The notes under the pieces are model-generated. The model was not told the origin of the DNA. It was given only the letters and a program-made list of their open reading frames with translations, and did not search any database. A program made the translations under genes and the position numbers. Below are positions 53,385 through 64,000 of a stretch of DNA of 64,000 nt, one piece after another. Source of the stretch: JADJPG01 sp964491875. Its GTDB lineage: Bacteria > Verrucomicrobiota > Verrucomicrobiia > Limisphaerales > JADJPG01. Location of the stretch: assembly GCA_964491875.1 (NCBI GenBank), contig CAZBIC010000031.1:26106-90105 (forward strand), given 5' to 3'. Positions within the stretch are counted from its first letter, which is position 1, and every line of letters begins with the position of its first letter.

Positions 53385-55673
53385 ATGGTGTCGTACAGAA
53401 ACGGATTGGGCTGCCTGCTTTGCTGGCTGGTCCTGTTGTTCCGCCTGGCCGTCGCGAAGGCGGAGATTCCGATTCGCGACGGCGGCATCAATCCCGCCAA
53501 CCTCGGCAAGGGCGACTGGATTTGGCACGTCTCCTGGGCCACCAACAAACTCGGTGGCGCCGCGCCGGAGGTCGTCAATCTCCCCACGCTGATGAACTAC
53601 TACAAGACGCGCGGCCTGCAGTTCATCATCGTGAAGGCCGGCACGGGCTCGACAAATTTCAACGGCGGCGGCTCCAGTCCTCAGTTCAACAGCAATCTCG
53701 TCCATCACGCCCACGCCGCGGGTCTGCTCATCTTCGCCTACACGCGTTCCTACGATGACGATGTGCCGGGCGAGATTGCGATGGCCGCCAACTGCTTCGC
53801 GCTCGGTGCCGACGGATGGATCATCGATGCCGAAGCGGAATGGGAGAATGGCGCGAACCAGGCCGGCCCGAACGGTCCCGCACGGGCGATTCAATACGGC
53901 GAAGGATTGCGCGCCCTGTTCCCGAACAAGTTCATCGCGCACGCGCCCTTTCCGATCATCAGCTTTCACTCCAGTTTCCCCTACAAGGAATTCGGTTACT
54001 ACTGCGACGCGGTGATGCCTCAGGCGTATTGGAAGGACATCTACGGGAACGATCCAGCCGCCGTGCAGCGGATGGTGACGAACATGAACAACGAGTATCG
54101 CACGTGGCAGAACTCGTTGACCGGCATCTGGACGAACTCCATCAAACCCATCATCCCAATTGGCCAGACCTACAATCCCTCCGCTTCCGAAATCACCACC
54201 GCCGCCGAGATCGATGAGTTCTTCGATCGTCTTCGCACGAACACTAATCCCGCGAGCATCACCGGTTACCAAGGCGCGAGCTTCTGGCGGACGGATGCGC
54301 GCACGTCCGACATGTGGACCGCGATTTCGACGAACTCCCTCGGCGATGGACCCGGCGCACCCAACCTGACGATGCAGCCGGCAAGCCGAACCGCTGTCGC
54401 CGGCAGCAACGTGCGCTTCACGGCGTGGGGCACGGGTTCGAAACCGTTTTTCTATCGCTGGCGTTTCAATGGCACGAATCTGCCGGGCGCCACGTCGCCG
54501 AATCTCGTGCTCACGAACCTTCAGTTCACCCACGCTGGCGAATACTCCGTGGTCGTCAGCAACATCTCCGGTGTCGTCACCAGCGCGGTGGCCACGCTCC
54601 AAGTAACGGAACCGCCAACACTCTTCGATGTAGCCGCTACTGTCGGCGCGACGCATGCGATCATTTCTTGGACCTCGACGAACCCGTCTTCATCGCAGGT
54701 CAGCTTCGGACTGACGCCCGCACTCGGAACAGAAACCGGTGAAGACACGCAGCCAGACACCCAGCACGCGGTGTTGCTGGCGGGCTTGCAGCCAAACACG
54801 AATTACTACTTCACCGTTCTCTCCCGCGCCGGAACGAATGCTTATCGGTCGTCCGGCTGGATGTTTTCCACGGCAGGCGAGATCGTTGTGGACAACACCG
54901 CCGCCGCCTACACCGGGTCGTGGATCTCGGCAAACTCCGCCGCGGACAAGTTCGGCGCGGACTACCGTTACATCAGCACCACGACCGGTGGCGGAAACGC
55001 TTCAGCGCTGTTCAATCCGGAGATATCCGTGCCGGGTCGCTACGACGTGTTCATTTGGTATCCGCAGGGAGCGAATCGTTCCACGAACGTGCCGGTCACG
55101 GTTTTCTACAATGGAGGCACGGTCAGCACGCGCGTCAATCAAGAGACCGGCGGCGGACGCTGGCAGCAGGTGGGCACGAACCTCAGCTTCCGCGTCGGCA
55201 CGAATGGCTTCGTGCGCATCGGCAATGGGACGGGAGAAACCAACCGGATCGTCGTCGCGGATGCCGTGCGTTTTGTCTACCGCACCGATCAGGAGACACC
55301 CGCGGGAGCCGCGGCGCCGGAGTGGTGGACTCGCTACTACCTCGGCGCGAATGCCAATGTTAATTTGGATCCCGACGCGGACGGCGCTCCCAGCTGGGCG
55401 GAATACCTCGCGGGCACCGTCCCCACCGCCGGCAGTTCGCGGCTGAGTCTTTGGACCGAATCCAGCAGTCCGCACACGCTGCAGGTTTACTTCAGCCCAT
55501 ATCTAGCCGGTCGCCGCTACCAACTTGAGACCAGTGCCAACGGCGCCGCTTGGGTTAACCTGCCTGACGCACCGTCCCCTGCCCTCACCGATCAAACGCC
55601 CGGGAGATTCTCCATTACGAACACGCCCGGAACCGTCCGCCTGTACCGCCTGAAAGTCTCCTGGGCGCCGTAA
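53385..55673 (+). CDS. Exported glycoside-hydrolase-like TIM-barrel protein with Ig, FnIII and golvesin domains
   Basis: A 762-residue exported protein (signal LLCWLVLLFRLAVAKAE). Residues 40-320 resemble a TIM-barrel glycosidase of a generally uncharacterised group: LQFIIVKAGTGSTNF, LLIFAYTRSYDDDVPGEI, GADGWIIDAEAEWENG (acidic residues near the C-end of a strand, candidate catalytic site), YCDAVMPQAYWKDIYGN, ITGYQGASFWRTDAR. Then come an Ig domain (about 330-405, AGEYSVVVSNISGVVTSAVA), an FnIII (about 405-495) and a golvesin-type domain (about 500-630, ending RIVVADAVRFVYRTD). A DPDADGAPSWAEYLAG calcium-loop segment and a beta tail finish it. It shares the golvesin domain with the divergent gene at 53273, 111 bp away. 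Confidence 0.8.
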   Translation: MVSYRNGLGCLLCWLVLLFRLAVAKAEIPIRDGGINPANLGKGDWIWHVSWATNKLGGAAPEVVNLPTLMNYYKTRGLQFIIVKAGTGSTNFNGGGSSPQFNSNLVHHAHAAGLLIFAYTRSYDDDVPGEIAMAANCFALGADGWIIDAEAEWENGANQAGPNGPARAIQYGEGLRALFPNKFIAHAPFPIISFHSSFPYKEFGYYCDAVMPQAYWKDIYGNDPAAVQRMVTNMNNEYRTWQNSLTGIWTNSIKPIIPIGQTYNPSASEITTAAEIDEFFDRLRTNTNPASITGYQGASFWRTDARTSDMWTAISTNSLGDGPGAPNLTMQPASRTAVAGSNVRFTAWGTGSKPFFYRWRFNGTNLPGATSPNLVLTNLQFTHAGEYSVVVSNISGVVTSAVATLQVTEPPTLFDVAATVGATHAIISWTSTNPSSSQVSFGLTPALGTETGEDTQPDTQHAVLLAGLQPNTNYYFTVLSRAGTNAYRSSGWMFSTAGEIVVDNTAAAYTGSWISANSAADKFGADYRYISTTTGGGNASALFNPEISVPGRYDVFIWYPQGANRSTNVPVTVFYNGGTVSTRVNQETGGGRWQQVGTNLSFRVGTNGFVRIGNGTGETNRIVVADAVRFVYRTDQETPAGAAAPEWWTRYYLGANANVNLDPDADGAPSWAEYLAGTVPTAGSSRLSLWTESSSPHTLQVYFSPYLAGRRYQLETSANGAAWVNLPDAPSPALTDQTPGRFSITNTPGTVRLYRLKVSWAP

Positions 55674-55833
55674 AATCGCGTTGATCGCCCGGCCCGTTTA
55701 CCCCGCCAAGTCTTTGACCCGGAGCGTCTAAAACGCAGGGCCTCCGCCAAAGTTTACTCCTCAAGCATTCCCCTCGTCCGCCGATCCCATTGCAGTCGAT
55801 GTGGCGGCCGTGGCCGTCAACGAGACCAGGGCC

Positions 55834-55855
55834 GGGCAGATTGGGCAGATCTGCC
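55834..55855. promoter_or_regulatory. Direct repeat plus perfect 12-bp palindrome, candidate operator
   Basis: GGGCAGAT occurs at 55834-55841 and again at 55843-55850; the second copy is part of the perfect palindrome GGCAGATCTGCC (55844-55855). It lies 33 bp before the start of the binding-protein gene, a usual position for a transcription factor site. No regulator is encoded nearby. Confidence 0.4.
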
Positions 55856-55888
55856 AAAACACGAGAGCGAGCCATTTGGTAAAAACGC

Positions 55889-56880
55889 ATGAACCTAATT
55901 GTCGGGTGCCGCAAGATTCTGTCCGGAACGGCCGCTGGATTTCTCCTGTTCATTGCCGGTTGCACGGGCGAACCGAAAGCCGCCCTTCGCGTCGGAATAA
56001 ATGCCTGGCCGGGATACGAGTTTCTCTATCTCGCGCAGGAAAAAGGTTTCTATCGTGAGGAGGGACTCGATGTCCGCATCCTGGAATTAAATTCACTCTC
56101 GGACGCACGTCGCGCCTATGAGCGTGGCCAAATCGATGCATTCGGAACCACCGTCATCGAGGTGCTCCAAGCGCGTGAATTCTCCCAGCGTTCACCCCAA
56201 ATCATCCAGGTCGTCGATTCCTCGGACGGCGCCGACATGGTCATCACCCAGACGGCCATCAAGAACGCTTCCAGCCTTCGCGGCAAACGGGTCGGCGTTG
56301 AACTCGGCTCCCTCGGCGTTTACATCCTCGCCCGGTGCCTCGAAAAGCACGGTTTGAAGCTGAGTGATGTGACCACGATTTCGTCCGATCAGATGTCGAT
56401 GGAGAAGGACTTCCTCGATGGCAGCATCGACGCCATCGTCACCTACCCCCCCACCTCAATCAAGTTGCTCAACACGCAGAAGGCGCACCCGTTCTTCACG
56501 ACGGCGGAGATCCCGGGCGAGGTTTTGGATGTTATCGCCGTGGAGGAGGAGATCGCGCGGCAACGCAGTGGAGACGTCGCGAAACTCATCCGCGCCTATC
56601 ACCGCGCCGTTGATTACGCAAAACAGAACCCGGCCGACGCCTACAAGATCATGGCGGAGCGCGAGGGCCTGACGCCGGGGGAATTCGCGGCGGCGCTCAA
56701 GGATGGAATCACCCTTGTCTCGCTCGCAGGCCAGTCGGATTACTTTGGAACCAACGGAAAGCTTTCTCGGATAATTGACGCCACGGATCAGGTTCTGCGA
56801 CTGAGCAGCCAGATCAAGGGGCCGGACCGCCGTGCCACGATGGTCAACGCGGAATTCGCCGCGACCGACAACGCAAGTAA

Positions 56881-56884
<4 letters not shown>
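55889..56884 (+). CDS. Substrate-binding lipoprotein of NMT1/SsuA type
   Basis: A 331-residue periplasmic-binding-protein-like lipoprotein with lipobox near LFIAGC. Features: VGINAWPGYEFLYLAQEKGF YREEGLDVRILE (split here for length), the SLRGKRVGVELGSLGVYIL loop and FLDGSIDAIVTYPPTS, all typical of the NMT1/aliphatic-sulfonate-binding family. No ABC permease or ATPase gene is adjacent. Instead its stop overlaps the start of a hybrid kinase by four bases (ATGA), so it probably acts as the ligand-binding subunit of a sensor, not of a transporter. Ligand unknown. Confidence 0.88.
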
Positions 56885-60423
<3,539 letters not shown>

Positions 60424-60449
60424 CCGGCGTTCTTCCAGCCGAATTCGTT

Positions 60450-62348
60450 CTACCCGTCCAGACACTGCCGAACCGCCAGCGCGAGCTTCGCGCCATCAAA
60501 CGGCTTCTGTAGGAAATTCAGATTGTCCATCACGGTGAAGCCACGACCGGCCACTTGCAGGCTGTATCCACTGATGAAGATCACCTTGAGATCCGGCTTC
60601 TGCGATTTGAACTTCTCCGCCAGTTCCTGACCGCCTAAGCCCACCGGCATCACCATGTCGGTCAGCAACAACTTGATGTCGTTGTGTCGCTGGTGCCACA
60701 TCGCCAGCGCCTCGACCCCGCTGCCCGCTTCCAGCACGTTGTAACCATACTTGCCGAGCACATCCTTCACGATCCAGCGGACCGGCGGTTCGTCTTCCAC
60801 CACCAAAATCGTCTCCGTGCCTTGCAAGGTCTCGGGTGCACGCGGCGTTTGCGCGGCGCGCGCATCTTTGAGAGACGCCGGCGGCAGAAACACCTTGAAC
60901 GTCGTCCCCTGGCCCAGCTGGCTTCGCACTTCGATCCAGCCCTGATGCTGTTTCACGATGCCGTACACGGTCGCGAGACCCAGCCCGGTTCCCTTGCCGA
61001 ATTCCTTCGTCGTGAAGAACGGCTCGAAGATTCGCCCCAGCGTCACGTGGTCCATGCCGCAACCGGTGTCCGAAAGGCTCAGACAGACAAACTTCCCTTC
61101 GCGCGCCTCGCCGGGATGCCGCTCGACATACGTCGCGTCGATCTCGGAGAACGCCGTCGTCACCACAAGCTGCCCGCCACGCGGCATCGCGTCGCGCGCG
61201 TTCACGGCGAGATTCATGAAGACCTGTTCGACCAGGCCGCGGTCCGCGTGGATCGGCGGCAGGTCCGAAGCGTAGTTGAATTGATACGTGATGTCCTCGC
61301 CCAGCGTGCGATGCAGCAGGCTGCTGAGATTCGTCAGCACTTCGTTCAAATCCACCGCATCGAGCTGCAGCACGTTGCGCCGGCTGAAGGCCAGCAACTG
61401 GCTGGTCAACTTGCTCCCGCGCTCGGCCGCCCTCGCGATGCCCTGGATCGATTCGCCCATCGCCGGCGAAATTGCCGGATCCGATCGCAGCAACCCCGTG
61501 TGCCCCTGAATCACGGTCAGCACGTTGTTGAAATCATGCGCGATACCTGCCGCGAGCCGGCCCACCGATTCCAACTTCTGCGAATGCCGCAGTTGCGCTT
61601 CGAGCCGCTGCCGGTCCGTGACGTCGCGCAGGTAACAGTGAACCGTCTGGCTCGACGCGATGGGAAAGAACGAACACGACAACATCCGGCCGGACACCGC
61701 CAGCTCCACACCCACCCGCTTGTGGCCCGACGCGAGCGCCGTCCGCGCAATGACCGAGGCATCCGGCGGCAGCAAATCCTTCGCGTGCTCACGCGCCACA
61801 CTCTTCGCCAGCTCCACCGCTGGCGGATTGAAATTGAGAACAGTTCCATCTGCAGCCAGTTCCAGCACCGCGTACGGATTCAGCGCGGCGAATCCCGCAG
61901 CGTCACTGCCGGCTTGCGCCCGTTGCTTGAGCGCGATGTTTTCCGCCCGCAACGCCGCTCGCTCCAAGGCCAGTCGCACCGCCACCCCGATTCGCGACAT
62001 CGCGCTTTTCAGGACGTAGTCGTCGACGCCGCTGTCCAAAGTTCGCGCGACTTCCTCCTCGCGCATCGTTCCGGTCAGCAGAAGAAACGGCGTGGTCAAA
62101 CCGAGCCGTCGCATCAATTCGAGAGCCTCCAATCCGCTCCAGGACGGCAACGAGGCGTCGGCAATCACGATGTCGAATACCGATGTCACCAGCTTTTTGG
62201 AAAACGCCTCAGCTCCCGCCACCAATTCGGATCGAACGTCGTAGCCCGCCTTTTTCAATTCCCGCAGGCACAGTTCCATGTCCGCGGCATTATCCTCCAC
62301 CATCAGCACGCGCAGCGGACGGGAGTTGTTCGGAATCGAGCCAGTCAT
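60450..62348 (-). CDS. REC-PAS-histidine kinase-REC hybrid protein
   Basis: A 632-residue cytoplasmic signalling protein. An N-terminal receiver (VLMVEDNAADMELCLRELKK; DIVIADASLPSWSG with phospho-Asp; LLLTGTMREEEV) is followed by a helical linker, a PAS-like domain (about 150-250, YAVLELAADGTVLNFNPPAV), a HisKA_3-like transmitter (GIAHDFNNVLTVIQGHTGLL, His about 271; NLAVNARDAMPRGG; DTGCGMDHVT; GTGLGLATVYGIVKQHQG) and a C-terminal receiver (ILVVEDEPPVRWIVKDVLGK; LLLTDMVMP, Asp about 564). The order suggests a relay that is both input-regulated and output-linked. It converges on the coupled kinase gene with a 26-bp gap. Confidence 0.93.
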   Translation of the reverse strand: MTGSIPNNSRPLRVLMVEDNAADMELCLRELKKAGYDVRSELVAGAEAFSKKLVTSVFDIVIADASLPSWSGLEALELMRRLGLTTPFLLLTGTMREEEVARTLDSGVDDYVLKSAMSRIGVAVRLALERAALRAENIALKQRAQAGSDAAGFAALNPYAVLELAADGTVLNFNPPAVELAKSVAREHAKDLLPPDASVIARTALASGHKRVGVELAVSGRMLSCSFFPIASSQTVHCYLRDVTDRQRLEAQLRHSQKLESVGRLAAGIAHDFNNVLTVIQGHTGLLRSDPAISPAMGESIQGIARAAERGSKLTSQLLAFSRRNVLQLDAVDLNEVLTNLSSLLHRTLGEDITYQFNYASDLPPIHADRGLVEQVFMNLAVNARDAMPRGGQLVVTTAFSEIDATYVERHPGEAREGKFVCLSLSDTGCGMDHVTLGRIFEPFFTTKEFGKGTGLGLATVYGIVKQHQGWIEVRSQLGQGTTFKVFLPPASLKDARAAQTPRAPETLQGTETILVVEDEPPVRWIVKDVLGKYGYNVLEAGSGVEALAMWHQRHNDIKLLLTDMVMPVGLGGQELAEKFKSQKPDLKVIFISGYSLQVAGRGFTVMDNLNFLQKPFDGAKLALAVRQCLDG

Positions 62349-62447
62349 GGATGGAAAAACGTCAAAATGCTCACAGGAATGAGTGATTCATCGCCAAAGC
62401 GTGGCTGATGTCACGTAGAAAACCCAACTCTCTCCGCCCGCCACTGT

Positions 62448-63347
62448 TCAAGGCTTCAGTGCGGGAACCACCCCGGCCGGCGCCGCATTCGACAGCGAAT
62501 CAATCTGCGCCTGGATGCGCCTGGCCAGTTCCAACATCGCTGGAACATTCCGGCGCGTCGGCGGCAAGGTCTGCAACGCCAGCTGCGCCGATTGATACGC
62601 CTTCAGCGCTTCCGCCGGACGTCCCGCTTGCACGAGAATTTCCCCACGACGCGAGAGCCACGTCTCCTTTCGCGGCGAGCGCTCCGCGATCTTGTCCACT
62701 CGCGCGATCGCACTGTCGAAATTCCCGAGCTTCAGTTCCGCATCAATCGCGAAGAGCTGCAACGTCACCAGTGGCCCGAGGCGTTTCAAACCTTCGTCCA
62801 GCCCGCGAACCGCCGCCTCCCAGTGTTCGCGGTCTCCGGCCATGAGCGCTTGTGCGCGCTCCACGAACAAATCCGGTCCCGGCTCCGGCATCAACTTCAA
62901 CGCGAGATCATAATCTTGAATCGACGCCCGCGGCAGGTGGAGACGACCCAATACTCGCGCACGCAGAACGAGACCGTCTGCGCTTTTTGGTTCACGGGCG
63001 AGATACCGATCCAGACACGCCCGCGCCGAAAGCGGCCAGCCCCATTCGAGATACAGCCGGCCGCGCATCAGATCGATCTGCGCAAGGTTGGTCGACAACA
63101 GATACGCCTTCTCGATGTCCGCGTTGGAAAGGTCGTACTCCAGATGCTCCCGTCGCAGATGCGCCCGACGCAGGTAAAGCTCCGCGTTGTTGGCATCCTT
63201 CTCGATGGACTTGGTGAGCTCCTCGATTTGCAGAATCAAGTCGGCATGCGCACCAGCTCGGGGCGCCGAGGCGAGCACAAGAACGAGCCCGGCCCAAACC
63301 AGGCACCATGTTACCGGCCGGAGGATATTGCGTCCAAAGGGAACCAT
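62448..63347 (-). CDS. Exported TPR protein
   Basis: A 299-residue protein with a signal peptide (WCLVWAGLVLVLASAPRAGAHA). Residues 35-270 are tetratricopeptide-like helical pairs (NAELYLRRAHLRREHLEYDL, AYLLSTNLAQIDLMRGRLYL, GDREHWEAAVRGLDEGLKRL, AGRPAEALKAYQSAQLALQT), six or more. TPR repeats mediate protein contacts; the partner is unknown. The start at 63347 is used; the frame continues upstream to 63518 without signal-peptide character. A nucleoside transporter gene diverges from it. Confidence 0.8.
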   Translation of the reverse strand: MVPFGRNILRPVTWCLVWAGLVLVLASAPRAGAHADLILQIEELTKSIEKDANNAELYLRRAHLRREHLEYDLSNADIEKAYLLSTNLAQIDLMRGRLYLEWGWPLSARACLDRYLAREPKSADGLVLRARVLGRLHLPRASIQDYDLALKLMPEPGPDLFVERAQALMAGDREHWEAAVRGLDEGLKRLGPLVTLQLFAIDAELKLGNFDSAIARVDKIAERSPRKETWLSRRGEILVQAGRPAEALKAYQSAQLALQTLPPTRRNVPAMLELARRIQAQIDSLSNAAPAGVVPALKP

Positions 63348-63547
63348 TGCCGAAATACTTGCCCGATCCGGCGCCTCTCGCAATGCCTCATTTGTATGGA
63401 CCACATCACGTCGAACGCGGCTGGCTCCTCTTTGCTTGCGTCGCCGTCTGTCGTTCCCGTAACGTGCGCGCGTTCCTCGGCCCGCCCGCGAAACCGGCCC
63501 TTGCCGAAGGGAACACATTCAACGACTCACACAACCACGACGATCGC

Positions 63548-64000
63548 ATGAACAAAGGAATCCGCTTCAAACTCTTCCTCATGATGGTGCTCCAGTTTTT
63601 CATCTGGGGCGCGTGGCTACCGCCCATCTTCGGCTACATGCCGGCCATCGGATTCACCGGCACTCAGCAGGCTCTCATCGGCAGCGCGTTCGCCATCGCC
63701 TCGCTCGTCGGCATCTTTTTCTCGAACCAGTTCGCGGATCGCAATTTCGCCGCGGAGAAGTTCCTCGCCTTCAGCCATCTCGTCGGCGGCGCAGCGATGC
63801 TCGGCCTGTATTTCACGACGGATTTCACGATGTTCTTCTCGTTGATGGTCGTTCACTCGCTCTTCTACGTGCCCACCATCTCGGTCACCAACTCGCTCGC
63901 CTTCGCCAACCTCAAGGATCCCACCAAAGAATTCGGGCCTGTTCGCATGGGCGGCACCATCGGCTGGATCGACTCGCAATGGCCGCTTTACTTCGTGCTC
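63548..64000 (+). CDS. Nucleoside transporter, NHS-family MFS, C-terminus beyond window edge
   Basis: 151 codons from an ATG at 63548 to the edge without a stop. The sequence (FKLFLMMVLQFFIWGAWLPP, IGFTGTQQALIGSAFAIASL, LAFANLKDPTKEFGPVRMGG) agrees with the NupG/XapB nucleoside:H+ symporter family: several membrane helices with the characteristic FFIWGAW near residue 20. In E. coli these import nucleosides. Only the first third is present. Confidence 0.85.
   Translation, partial: MNKGIRFKLFLMMVLQFFIWGAWLPPIFGYMPAIGFTGTQQALIGSAFAIASLVGIFFSNQFADRNFAAEKFLAFSHLVGGAAMLGLYFTTDFTMFFSLMVVHSLFYVPTISVTNSLAFANLKDPTKEFGPVRMGGTIGWIDSQWPLYFVL

Noticed and set aside
60684..62408. Long plus-strand open frame of 574 codons opposite the REC-kinase-REC gene
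   Set aside because: It is Arg/His-rich and low in hydrophobic patterning, the usual antisense shadow in high-G+C coding sequence; the minus frame contains all kinase motifs.

Overview
The window looks like chromosome of a free-living Gram-negative bacterium of the PVC group, most likely Verrucomicrobiota (an inference from gene content; no rRNA is present). The supporting markers are two secreted PVC-type c-type cytochrome proteins, very large Thr/Asn-rich secreted proteins built from Calx-beta, NHL, PKD and cadherin-like modules, an H-X9-DG pseudopilin, a GlnRS, and many orphan hybrid histidine kinases. G+C is high and coding density is about 90%. I saw no tRNA, rRNA, CRISPR array or prophage.

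Layout. 1-6050: edge-truncated thioredoxin-like protein, DUF4328 membrane protein, histidine kinase, convergent nagA/nagB pair (amino-sugar catabolism) and a pseudopilin. 6119-8839: glnS and a decayed ISAs1 transposase. 8840-19736: membrane protein and two giant exported adhesin-like proteins. 19784-26511: M14 carboxypeptidase-like protein, a carboxypeptidase-regulatory-repeat protein ending in a thioredoxin fold without cysteines, and a UvrD/PcrA helicase. 26748-28119: three short same-strand genes separated by attC-like sites, read here as a small integron cassette cluster without an integrase. 28257-42113: housekeeping genes (tgt, purD, uppS, purA) mixed with a sensor kinase, DUF2959 lipoprotein and two cytochrome-type proteins. 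42220-46819: a repeat-rich island with two small exported proteins, a 20-unit 21-bp repeat array, a REP-associated tyrosine transposase (RAYT) flanked by four double-hairpin inverted REP pairs, a fifth pair further on, and a second, unrelated inverted repeat pair. 46820-47823: an overlapping A-type Fe-S carrier/HscB-like pair. 47958-55673: exported modular proteins, including a divergent amidase-like/glycosidase-like pair that shares a golvesin-type domain. 55889-62348: a binding-protein lipoprotein translationally coupled to a multi-PAS hybrid kinase, facing a REC-PAS-kinase-REC protein. 62448-64000: TPR protein and the start of an NHS-family nucleoside transporter.

How the parts fit. Housekeeping genes are single or in loose strings rather than large operons. 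Accessory content falls into three modes: exported giant proteins, orphan sensory kinases without separate response regulators, and small mobile or repeat elements (RAYT/REP, attC-like sites, ISAs1 relic, palindromes). The parts most worth a second look are the RAYT with its structured repeat pairs, whose hairpin loops covary, the 21-bp repeat array beside it, and the attC-like cluster.
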